From assembly GCA_024227975.1 (NCBI GenBank), contig JAAETV010000163.1, forward strand, positions 1 through 56,363: 56,363 nt of DNA, written 5' to 3'. Source of the DNA: Actinomycetes bacterium. GTDB taxonomy: Bacteria; Actinomycetota; Acidimicrobiia; Acidimicrobiales; SZUA-35. Positions 41,255 to 49,232 of the stretch are shown here, one piece after another. Within the stretch, counting starts at the first letter, position 1, and each line of letters begins with the position of its first letter. A model generated the notes under the pieces. It saw only the letters and a program-made list of their open reading frames with translations. It was not told the origin of the DNA and searched no databases. The position numbers and the translations under genes were made by a program.

Positions 41255-42715
41255 ATGCTGTCCGACCGGTCGTTGGGGTGGCTTCGCTACCTCGATCGCA
41301 AAGCTCACACGCCAGACAACTGGAATCGTGATGGGCGGCCGCACTCCCATTGGGACGACCGGTCGGATCCGCCAATGGCGAGCTGGCACAGATTTGACCT
41401 CGTCGACTCGTCCTATGCCATGGGCCTCATGGCCCGTCGGACACCGGCCTGGACCGAGCCCTATGTCGCGATACTCGACCAGCTCATCGAGCGTCACACT
41501 GGATGGTGGTCCGCCGCTGACTGGTTGACCCAGTTTGGTCACGATCCGGATCGAGCGAGTTATCCCGAGGCGTACCGTCCCTTCATCCCCGAGGATCTCT
41601 GGGGTGATTATGACGTACCCGGGTGGACCGCCAACGGCATCGAGCCTTGGGGCCGGCAACTGGATCCGGTCGCCGCCGATGGGATGCTCTTCTACAAGGG
41701 CTTCTTCCTCGTTCTGCTGGGGATCCGATCGATGATCGACCCGAATGACCGGTGGAACCAGTCGTTCCCGATGATCCGCGATGGGGACGAGGGCTTCTCC
41801 TGGTCACACACCGAGATCGCCGAGCATCTTTGCAAACAGTGGCTGGCCGCCCCCATCGGCTGCCATTGAGAGAACACCAAGATCTGGCCATTTTGACTGG
41901 CTGGAGCGGGCCTCGGTCTGAGGTTCCACGACAATCGACACGGCACCGATTTCAACGCCCAAGCGTTCGGCCCATGGTGGGCCCACGCCCGGGCGCAGTA
42001 TCTCGACCTGAACCGCGATGCCCCGCCCCAGATGACGACGCTCTACTACGACCCCCATCTCAACGTGCATCACCGACTTCCGGTTCAGTCGGCCCTCACT
42101 ACGTCGTACTACGCGGCGCCACAAGCACCCGAAGATGCCCGTCGACTCTTCGAGGCCGGGATCGCCTCCATGGGTTTGGACTCGGCGCCCAAGTTGCCGC
42201 TACGACCGGGGCGAGGCTACGGGGCATCGTTGATCCTGGCCCGCGAGTGGGAAATGGTCGAACTCGAAGCCCGTCTCGCTCACGCCATCGAAGAGTCATA
42301 CGAACCGACATGGGACAGAGCCACCGGTGAGTTCACCTGGGGCATGGGCCTCGACGAGCAGCACCCCCGGGGACAGTTCAACGCCTTCCTGGCGGCGGCA
42401 GAAGCGGCGGGGCCGGGCCGGTGGACCGATCTATCAACGGCGCCCCTTGCGCTTTGCCCCCAAATCGTCGACGTCGACTTCCCGACCGTGGCCCTCAAAC
42501 GAGCCGAGTGGGTCAACGGCTGCCTCCTGTTGAGCGTGGCGCCACTCAAAGAAGACCCGAGTGTCTTCACCACCTTCCGCTTGATCGATGTCGAGCCCCG
42601 GCAGTGGTACCTGACCGGTATCGATGGTGCGACCACCGATACCCGGCCCGACACGTTGGTCTTCCGGGTACCGCTCATAGCCGGCGATCTCGAACTGGTC
42701 CCCGGCGCCTACTGA
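41255..42715 (+). CDS. Linalool dehydratase/isomerase-like enzyme with two in-frame UGA (putative Sec205 and Sec214)
   Basis: The frame from ATG 41255 is open for 487 codons apart from UGA at 41867-41869 and 41894-41896. The upstream part has DLVDSSYAMG (Asp48 and Tyr54, spaced as LinD Asp39 and Tyr45) and the MLFYKGFFLVLLG segment. The motif H-[UGA]-E-N-T-K-I-W-P-F-[UGA]-L aligns with the LinD-family CEPN...F..CN signature. Its two cysteines, nine residues apart, are catalytic; here both codons are UGA. The match continues after it (GLGLRFHDNRHGTDF). The remaining 272 codons contain no other stop and keep normal codon use. A hairpin with loop GGUCU lies 18 nt after the second UGA. A pseudogene with two nonsense mutations exactly at both catalytic cysteines is very unlikely. 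Pyrrolysine is not involved because the codon is UGA. Confidence 0.85.
41884..41904 (+). promoter_or_regulatory. Hairpin after the first UGA of the LinD-like gene
   Basis: CTGGCCA (41884-41890) pairs with TGGCTGG (41898-41904) over seven pairs, two of them G-U, around the loop TTTTGAC. The loop starts at the 22nd base after the first UGA and contains the second UGA. It could act as the SECIS for the first UGA, but it has no G in the first loop positions, so support is weak. Confidence 0.35.
41908..41926 (+). promoter_or_regulatory. SECIS element for the second UGA
   Basis: GGGCCTC (41908-41914) pairs with GAGGTTC (41920-41926), five Watson-Crick and two G-U pairs, closing the loop GGTCT (41915-41919). 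Eighteen bases separate the UGA from the loop. From memory, the E. coli fdhF SECIS has the same GGUCU loop, the SelB contact site, at the same distance. It does not overlap the hairpin at 41884-41904. Confidence 0.75.
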
Positions 42716-42775
42716 CCTACTGCTCGCACAGGGCAGCTCTCAGCTGGGGGTGACTCAGAGCGACGGCAGCGGCGA

Positions 42776-42923
42776 TTGTCGGAGGGGGAGATTCGAGCAC
42801 TGATCGAGCGCAACAGGGTGGCCACCCGGCAAGCGGTACGTCGTCGACCACGACACAGTCTCGAAGGAGCTGAAGCGGGCTGGTGTCAAGATGCCGTCTC
42901 CCAATTCGCCTAGAAGGAGCTGA
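42776..42923 (+). pseudogene. Frameshifted helix-turn-helix fragment (mobile-element remnant)
   Basis: From TTG 42776 one frame reads LSEGEIRALIERNRVAT. One base-step later another frame continues as RYVVDHDTVSKELKRAGVK and stops at 42923. Joined, they resemble the C-terminal helix-turn-helix found in site-specific recombinases and small excisionase-like proteins. The join requires a frameshift near 42820-42835. It lies 37 bp before the repeats attached to tRNA-Ala, a typical place for an integrated element to have decayed. The identification is tentative because the piece is short. Confidence 0.4.
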
Positions 42924-42960
42924 TGGTCGAACGGTCGTTGGAACACAGCGGGTTGTGGAA

Positions 42961-43227
<267 letters not shown>

Positions 43228-43287
43228 GAAGGGATCGCCCACCATAGCCTGGCCGACGACCATTGAGATGCCCGCTGCAAGGCGGCC

Positions 43288-44202
43288 CTACTGTTCGTTG
43301 ACGGCCTTGGCCCGGATCTCTCCGTCCTCCTCATCGAGTTGAGACTCGATGTAGATCGGCTTGGCCTTACGACGGAACCGTGTCGGCTCGTCCTTGGCCG
43401 CCCGACGGAAGATCGGCTCGACGTCGGCATCGATATCGCCGTCGCCACCTTCACCCTCTTGTTTGGGATTCTCAGCTTCCATGGCCTCGTTGGAGGCATC
43501 GACCTCAGCTGTGGTGTCGGCTTCTTCGGCTGAGGCGTTCTCGTCGGCGGTGGCAACGACCGTATCGACCGTTTCCTCCTCCACCGGTGGCGGCGAAGGA
43601 GTCGGCGTTTCGGCCAACTGGGATGCCAGCTCGGCCGCAACATCGAACGCAGCTGAACCCGATCCGCGAACCAGTTCGCTCTGCTCGTCGGACTCGCCGT
43701 CGGCTGAGGACGAAGGCGGTGTCTGGGCCCCAGCTCGCTCGGCCCGAATCGAGATACCACCGGACCGTTGGACCTTCTTCTTGGCCGCCTGGACGAAGAT
43801 CGCCCGTTCCACGCTCAGCATGCGGCCCCCGATGTAGGCGGCGACGAAGATGTGGACGAACAAGATCGTCATCATCAGAGCGAAGAGCAGGACGAAGCTA
43901 CCCCGCAGGGCAATAGCCAACAGGAAGGAAGCGAACGAGGCAAACATCGTTGCCAACATGAGTTGCCGGCGCCAGGCTGCCGCCGGTCGGCGAGCCCACT
44001 CGATGAAGGTGGCAACGACGGTCGAGTCACCAATCCCATGGCTGGCACGATCGGCCGACTCGTTGGTTGCCGACTCGGCCTGCCCATTGTCGAGTTGGCG
44101 ATAGTCGGAGCTGACAATCGATCCAGCAAGGGGCCTACCCAGAGCCCAGATCCACGCCAGAAGGAGTGCCCCAGCTACGACGATCTGGATCGTCGTAGCC
44201 AT
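43288..44202 (-). CDS. SepX/GlpR-like divisome membrane protein
   Basis: This 304-residue protein has a membrane segment at residues 5-24 and an Arg-rich stretch (EWARRPAAAWRRQ). A membrane hairpin follows at about 80-125, then a long acidic cytoplasmic tail. This architecture, and its place beside glp/moeA, fits the SepX/GlpR group. There, GlpR is known to bind the MoeA-like Glp and link it to FtsZ. Sequence identity is low, so the call rests on layout and context. Its ATG overlaps the moaC stop (TAATG), giving translational coupling. tRNA-Ala follows. Confidence 0.55.
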   Translation of the reverse strand: MATTIQIVVAGALLLAWIWALGRPLAGSIVSSDYRQLDNGQAESATNESADRASHGIGDSTVVATFIEWARRPAAAWRRQLMLATMFASFASFLLAIALRGSFVLLFALMMTILFVHIFVAAYIGGRMLSVERAIFVQAAKKKVQRSGGISIRAERAGAQTPPSSSADGESDEQSELVRGSGSAAFDVAAELASQLAETPTPSPPPVEEETVDTVVATADENASAEEADTTAEVDASNEAMEAENPKQEGEGGDGDIDADVEPIFRRAAKDEPTRFRRKAKPIYIESQLDEEDGEIRAKAVNEQ

Positions 44203-44714
44203 TACATGGATGACCGTTCGGTCCGGAAGGGGGTCTCGGCGCTACGGCGATAGGGGCCTGATTTGCCACCTGTCTTCTCCCATAGGGCTACCTCGCCGAT
44301 TTCCATACCCTTGTCCGCTGACTTGCACATGTCATAGATCGTCAGCGCTGCGATCGAACAGGCGGTGAGCGCCTCCATCTCCACCCCGGTTCGGTCGACC
44401 GTGTCGACCTGGGACTCGATCTCGATGTAGTCGTCCTTGATCCCGAAGTTGACCGAGACCGCCCCGATCATGACCGAATGACACAGGGGAAGCAGGTCTG
44501 AGGTCCGCTTGGCCGCTTGGATGGCCGCGACCCGAGCCACGGCCAGGACATCTCCCTTGGTCACGGCTCCACGAGCGACCAAGGAGGTCGTCTCAGGCTG
44601 CATGTAGACGCGACCACGAGCTACCGCACGTCGGAACGTGGGCTCCTTGGGGGTTACGTCAACCATTCGTGCTCGACCCAAAGGATCGAGATGTGATAAC
44701 TCTCGCTCGGCCAC
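44202..44714 (-). CDS. moaC: Cyclic pyranopterin monophosphate synthase
   Basis: This 170-residue protein performs the second step of molybdopterin synthesis, converting the MoaA product to cPMP. Conserved parts are visible: MVDVTPKEPTFRRAVARG near the start, DLLPLCHSVMIGAV in the centre, and VEMEALTACSIAALTIYDMCK with the catalytic Lys just after. The length is usual. It lies downstream of moaA and overlaps the following membrane-protein gene. The membrane Moco oxidoreductase in this window would need this pathway. Confidence 0.95.
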   Translation of the reverse strand: MAERELSHLDPLGRARMVDVTPKEPTFRRAVARGRVYMQPETTSLVARGAVTKGDVLAVARVAAIQAAKRTSDLLPLCHSVMIGAVSVNFGIKDDYIEIESQVDTVDRTGVEMEALTACSIAALTIYDMCKSADKGMEIGEVALWEKTGGKSGPYRRSAETPFRTERSSM

Positions 44715-44758
44715 TCCACCAACTTAGTGGGAAACAAGCGAGAAAAGGGGGCGATTCG

Positions 44759-45742
44759 TCAACCGCCCAATTGGCTCATCGACTTCGAGGGCCGCAAGAA
44801 GTGAACCTGGCCGATTGCGTGACCTGCCCATTTGCGACTGACCTCTCCCACAACGGCGGCAATGATGTCGTCGTCGCCACCTCCACCGCGCAGGACTCGA
44901 CGTAAATCAACGTGATCAAGGGCAAATAGGCAGTTGCGCAGCTGGCCTTCAGCCGTGAGCCGGATACGGTCACAGCTCCCACAGAACGGCTCGGTCACGC
45001 TGGCGATCACCCCGAACTCACCGGCCCCATCACTGTAGATGAACCGCTCAGCTGGGCTGCTCCCCCGCTCGACTGGCTCGAAGTCGAAGTACTCAGCCGC
45101 CACAGCCAGAATCTCGTGGTACGACACCACCAGGTCGGCCGACCACTTTCCCTGAGCATCGAGAGGCATGAACTCGATGAAGCGGACGATCACTCCCTTC
45201 TCCCGACCCAGGTGGAGGAAGTCGACCAACTCGTCGTCATTGATGCCCCGCATCAGGACGACGTTCACCTTCACTGGATCGAAGCCAACAGAAACGGCGG
45301 CGTCGAGCCCGTCGAGCACGGCTGGCAGCGAGTTGCGTCGGGTCAGCTCCAGGAAGCGGTCGGCTCGTAGGGTGTCAAGGCTGATGTTCAGTCGTTGCAG
45401 GCCGGCCAGTTTCAGATCATGGGCCTGTTCGGGCAGGGTCGCTGCGTTCGTTGTCATCGACAGGTCGACCTCGAGGGCGGCCAGCTTCTCGACCAGTAGG
45501 GGCAGGCGGGCCCGCACCGTGGGTTCTCCGCCGGTCAGCCGGATCGACGAGACCCCGCACTGCTCGACCAGTACCCGCGCCACCCGTTCGATCTCTTCGA
45601 ACGACAGCACCTCAGATCGTTCGAGCCACTCCATGCCCTCGACAGGCATGCAGTACTGGCAGCGGAAGTTACATCGGTCGGTCACAGAGATACGAAGATC
45701 GGTGTGACGACGCCCGAGGTCGTCGACGAGATCGTTGGCCAC
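44759..45742 (-). CDS. moaA: GTP 3',8-cyclase (radical SAM)
   Basis: This 327-residue enzyme starts molybdopterin synthesis from GTP. The radical SAM cluster motif is CNFRCQYC near residues 23-30, followed by RLTGGEPTVR for SAM binding. The second iron-sulfur cluster Cys lie in CGSCDR, then NCLFA, in the C-terminal half. The C-terminus ends in the double Gly needed for activity. It lies between glp/moeA and moaC on the same strand. Confidence 0.95.
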   Translation of the reverse strand: MANDLVDDLGRRHTDLRISVTDRCNFRCQYCMPVEGMEWLERSEVLSFEEIERVARVLVEQCGVSSIRLTGGEPTVRARLPLLVEKLAALEVDLSMTTNAATLPEQAHDLKLAGLQRLNISLDTLRADRFLELTRRNSLPAVLDGLDAAVSVGFDPVKVNVVLMRGINDDELVDFLHLGREKGVIVRFIEFMPLDAQGKWSADLVVSYHEILAVAAEYFDFEPVERGSSPAERFIYSDGAGEFGVIASVTEPFCGSCDRIRLTAEGQLRNCLFALDHVDLRRVLRGGGGDDDIIAAVVGEVSRKWAGHAIGQVHFLRPSKSMSQLGG

Positions 45743-45793
45743 TACCGCTCAGACTACTGCCGCCGATGGTGGCCAGACCAGCCCTTGGCCTCC

Positions 45794-47002
45794 TCAGCCG
45801 AGATAGATCACGGTGACAGTCCCACCCGCTTCGATCCCAGACCCGTCAGGCACGATGGCCAACCCGTTGGCTCCGGCCATGGCTCTGAGCTGATGTGACC
45901 CCTGCCCACCAGCCGAACGGGCGTGCCAAGCCCCGTCACCCTGCTGGGTCACCACGACCCGGATGAAGTGGGTCTTACCATCACGATGACGATGAAGTCG
46001 CTCGTCGACAATGGTCCGCAGATGGGGTCGTTCGGCGTCCTGACGACCCATCATGGTGCGGATGGCGGGCCGGGCGAACAACTCGAAGCTGACCATGGAG
46101 CTCACTGGGTTGCCGGGGAGCCCGAAGACCGGCGTACCCGACAGCAGGCCGAAAGCGAGGGGCTTGGCCGGCTTGATGGCCACCTGCATCCAGTTGAAAT
46201 CACCGAGCTCATTGAGGATGGCCTTCACCAGGTCGTAGTCGCCCATACTGACTCCGCCGGAGGTGATGATGGCATCAACAGTGTCAACCCCAGAATGCAG
46301 GGCGGAGCGGATGGCATCCTCGTCGTCGGCGATCAGACCGAGATCGACAGGCTCGAACCCAGCTTCGGCGGCCAGCGACAATAGTGTCAGCCGGTTGGAA
46401 TCACGGATCTGGCCCGGCTGGAGGGGGGCCGAGCCCTCGACCAGTTCGTCACCGGTTGACATGACCCCGACCCGGGGTCGGCGATGGACCTTGACGAATT
46501 GGCGCCCGATGCTGGCCAGGACACCGAGATGACCAGGGGTCAGCAGGGTGCCTGGGCTGAACACCTCGGCCCCGGATGTGATGTCGTCGCCGGCGGCACG
46601 GATGTGGTTACCGACCGGGACTTCGGCCAAGATCTCGACCTCGTCACCAATGGCCCGGGTCAGCTCGACCATGATGACAGCGTCAGCCCCTTCGGGCATG
46701 GGGGCACCGGTCATTATTCGCATCGCTTCGCCTGCCGACAGGGATCGCGGGGCGACCTGACCAGCAGCGATGGTTGCCCCGATGGGCAAAATGACAGAGG
46801 AGCTCTCAGAGGCCCCGCTGGTGTCAGCAGCTCTGACGGCAAAGCCGTCCATGGCGGTGTTTGCGAACGGCGGGATGTCATCGGCCGCCATCACTGTCTC
46901 GGTCAGTACCAGGTCTCGCGCCTGGCCAATTGGGACCTCGATCGACGGGAGGACGACGATGTCACGATTGATCCTGGCTCGCGCTTCTTCCAGCGGGATC
47001 AT
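45794..47002 (-). CDS. moeA: Molybdopterin molybdotransferase / Glp divisome protein (MoeA family)
   Basis: This 402-residue protein has the MoeA domain order: an N-terminal dimer domain, the NTAMDGFAVRAAD motif near residue 47, and the MTGAPMPEGADAVIMVE motif near 95. The MPT-binding domain follows with TSGGVSMGDYD near 240 and LPGNPVSSMVSFELF near 305. It inserts molybdate into adenylylated MPT. In actinobacteria the homologue Glp also binds FtsZ, and a GlpR-like membrane gene lies at the end of this cluster. Both jobs are possible. Confidence 0.92.
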   Translation of the reverse strand: MIPLEEARARINRDIVVLPSIEVPIGQARDLVLTETVMAADDIPPFANTAMDGFAVRAADTSGASESSSVILPIGATIAAGQVAPRSLSAGEAMRIMTGAPMPEGADAVIMVELTRAIGDEVEILAEVPVGNHIRAAGDDITSGAEVFSPGTLLTPGHLGVLASIGRQFVKVHRRPRVGVMSTGDELVEGSAPLQPGQIRDSNRLTLLSLAAEAGFEPVDLGLIADDEDAIRSALHSGVDTVDAIITSGGVSMGDYDLVKAILNELGDFNWMQVAIKPAKPLAFGLLSGTPVFGLPGNPVSSMVSFELFARPAIRTMMGRQDAERPHLRTIVDERLHRHRDGKTHFIRVVVTQQGDGAWHARSAGGQGSHQLRAMAGANGLAIVPDGSGIEAGGTVTVIYLG

Positions 47003-47031
47003 GCCGTCACGCTACCCAAGCAGAGACGCCC

Positions 47032-47916
47032 TCAGCTGACAAGGCCCTCACGCTCGACCACTTCAGCCAGAATCTCGCGGAACGCAGGACCAAGATCATC
47101 TCGTTCCAAAGCCAACTCGACGACGGCCCGCAGGTAGTCGATCTTCATCCCACTGTCGTAGCGGCCCTTGGAAAAGGTGAAGCCGAGGAGACGCTCGTGC
47201 TCCATCAGATGAGCCATGGCGTCGGTGATCTGGATCTCGCCCCCCTTGCCAGGTGCGGTCCGATCGATCTCCTCGAAGATCGCGGGGGTGAACAGGTAGC
47301 GACCCATGATGGCGAGGTTCGACGGGGCGTCGGCCGGGTCCGGCTTCTCGACCAGCTCGTTGACCTCGACCAGGGCCTCGCCAACCGGCACCGCACCAGC
47401 GCATCCGTACGATGAGATGTCGTCCTTGGGTACCTCCATCAGCCCCACGACCGAGCAGCCATGCCCCTCGTAGGCGTTGATCATGCCCTTGACGACCCCG
47501 GCTGAGGGATGCATGAGATCGTCACCCAGCAGAACAACGAACGGCTCGTCGCCGACATGGTTCCGAGCCATGCCGATTGCGTGACCCAGCCCGAGGGCCT
47601 CACCCTGGCGCACGAAATGGAGCTGAGCCAGATCGCTGAGGGCCCGTACCTCTTCGGCCTCTTCGTACTTACCCTTGGCTTCGAGGGCCTGCTCGAGGTC
47701 AGGCAGACGATCGAAGTGGTCCTCCAGCACCTTCTTGTGACGGGAGGTCACGATCAGGATGTCCTCGACCCCAGCATCGACGGCCTCCTCGATCACGTAC
47801 TGGATGACAGGCCGATCGACGATCGGGAGCATCTCCTTGGGCACGGCCTTCGAGAAGGGTAGGAACCTGGTGCCCAATCCCGCCGCTGGAATGACGGCTT
47901 TGCGAACTTTGGACAT
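47032..47916 (-). CDS. galU: UTP-glucose-1-phosphate uridylyltransferase
   Basis: ATG 47916 follows GGAGG and gives 294 residues. The nucleotide-binding motif AAGLGTRFLPFSKAVPKEML lies near the start. VTSRHKKVLEDHFD and the metal Asp in VLLGDDLM come later, then GEIQITDAM near 240. The enzyme makes UDP-glucose for polysaccharides and glycolipids. It is upstream of glp/moeA on the same strand, a gene order also seen in other actinobacteria. Confidence 0.95.
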   Translation of the reverse strand: MSKVRKAVIPAAGLGTRFLPFSKAVPKEMLPIVDRPVIQYVIEEAVDAGVEDILIVTSRHKKVLEDHFDRLPDLEQALEAKGKYEEAEEVRALSDLAQLHFVRQGEALGLGHAIGMARNHVGDEPFVVLLGDDLMHPSAGVVKGMINAYEGHGCSVVGLMEVPKDDISSYGCAGAVPVGEALVEVNELVEKPDPADAPSNLAIMGRYLFTPAIFEEIDRTAPGKGGEIQITDAMAHLMEHERLLGFTFSKGRYDSGMKIDYLRAVVELALERDDLGPAFREILAEVVEREGLVS

Positions 47917-48123
47917 AGGGGGAACCTCCGTGGCATCGGCTCGGCTGGGGTCTGTATCGATCTCCAGTCGGCAGGATGGGTGCGACAATGACCACGGTCA
48001 TTCCGCCAGCCGCTCGCAGCGTCTCAGGCTACCAAGATCGGGGGAGACAAGCGGTAGGGTGGAAGCTCGCCTCATTGGCGGTTCACTCGTCTTCCCAACT
48101 CCCACCCCTCGCACCAAGAGAAT

Positions 48124-48537
48124 ATGCCTACCTACGAATACAAATGCACCTTGTGCGATGGCCGATTCGATATCGAGCAGCGCATCACCGAAGACGCCCT
48201 GACCACCCTTGCCGGCTGCTCGGACGCGGGCGATGGCGATCACAAGTTGAAGAAGGTGTTCAGCGCGGTTGGGATCTCGTTCAAGGGTGATGGTTTCTAC
48301 CGCAACGATGCCCGCCCGAGCTCGAGCTCAAGCTCGAGTTCGAGCTCGACCGAATCATCCAACGGATCCTCGTCGACCACATCATCCAGTGACTCGTCGT
48401 CGAGCGGTGATTCATCGTCGAGCTCATCGGATTCGTCGACCAGCTCCGGCTCTTCCGATTCGAGCTCATCGAGTTCTGGTTCGTCGACCACCAGCTCCTC
48501 GACGTCAACCTCGAGCTCGACGTCATCGTCTGACTAG
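48124..48537 (+). CDS. FmdB-type zinc-ribbon protein with poly-Ser tail
   Basis: This 137-residue protein begins MPTYEYKCTLCDGRFDI, the FmdB zinc-ribbon start with Cys8 and Cys11. The second half of the ribbon keeps only one Cys (AGCSDAG), where most members have CxxC. The C-terminal 70 residues are almost only Ser, Asp, Thr and Gly and look disordered. The gene carries repeated GAGCTC-type stretches in this tail. The role is unknown; FmdB proteins have been linked to amidase regulation. It is divergent from galU. Confidence 0.8.
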   Translation: MPTYEYKCTLCDGRFDIEQRITEDALTTLAGCSDAGDGDHKLKKVFSAVGISFKGDGFYRNDARPSSSSSSSSSSTESSNGSSSTTSSSDSSSSGDSSSSSSDSSTSSGSSDSSSSSSGSSTTSSSTSTSSSTSSSD

Positions 48538-48616
48538 CGGGCCCTGCCCCCACCTCTTCTTCCCCCCAGACCTGCTTCCCGCCCACTCGTTGCGACGACC
48601 ATGACGAGGAGTTCCA

Positions 48617-49174
48617 ATGGTGGAGGTCTCGACCCCGACGCTCGGCGCCCTGGCCCGGCCCCCTTACCGGCGGCGACGCCTTCCATTGCGCCGCCAGCTA
48701 CGCCTGCGCATCCTTGGTCGCCGCCTGCTGGCGTTGGCTGCTGCTCTGATCCTGTTGGCTGCCGGTGGCCGGCTCTCCCCCACGGGCTCGGCCCATCCCA
48801 CGGACCAGACCGAACACACCACGAAAGGCCATGACCCAGCGAGCCCGGATCTCGATCAGGGGCTCGAATCGGTGGCTTCCCGCCCCCGGTCGCTGTGGCA
48901 TGATCTCAGCGCCGACGAGCGGGCCCTGGCCATCGCCGCCCCTCTGGCCCCCTTGCCTCTGGAGGCCGGAGACCGGATCGAGCTAGTAGGGGTCGCCGCC
49001 GACAGTCATGGGGTGGTCCGAGTGGAACCCCTGACCCCAGTTGTCGTGGTGTTGTCGGTATCGCCCGAGGTCATTGTGGTCGCCATCCCGGCCCTGACTG
49101 CGTCCCGGGTGATCGAATACCAGGCTCTGGGTGTGGTCGAGATGGTGGCCGTCCCCGAGCAGAGCTGGGGCTGA
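48617..49174 (+). CDS. SAF-domain protein (CpaB/RcpC-like)
   Basis: This 185-residue protein has an Arg-rich start, one membrane segment (LLALAAALILLAAGG, about residues 38-52), and a SAF-type beta domain. The hallmark LPLEAGDRIELVGV lies near residue 110, followed by VVVVLSVSPEVIVVAIPA. CpaB/RcpC proteins take part in Tad pilus assembly. No other pilus gene is adjacent; the prepilin peptidase is at the other end of the window. ATG 48617 is used. Confidence 0.75.
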   Translation: MVEVSTPTLGALARPPYRRRRLPLRRQLRLRILGRRLLALAAALILLAAGGRLSPTGSAHPTDQTEHTTKGHDPASPDLDQGLESVASRPRSLWHDLSADERALAIAAPLAPLPLEAGDRIELVGVAADSHGVVRVEPLTPVVVVLSVSPEVIVVAIPALTASRVIEYQALGVVEMVAVPEQSWG

Positions 49175-49232
49175 GCCAGACCAGGCGGGGCAACGCTCAG
49201 GCCCCATCGCTAAGCGGGCACTCGAGCCCGGA

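Noticed and set aside
41255..41869. Two separate genes (41255-41869 and 42032-42715) instead of one
   Set aside because: The frame between them is open except for the second UGA, and conserved LinD-type sequence spans both UGA codons without interruption.
41867..41896. Genetic code in which UGA is always read as an amino acid
   Set aside because: UGA ends many clearly full-length genes here, for example pepN, thiolase and moeA-type neighbours, at the normal family length.
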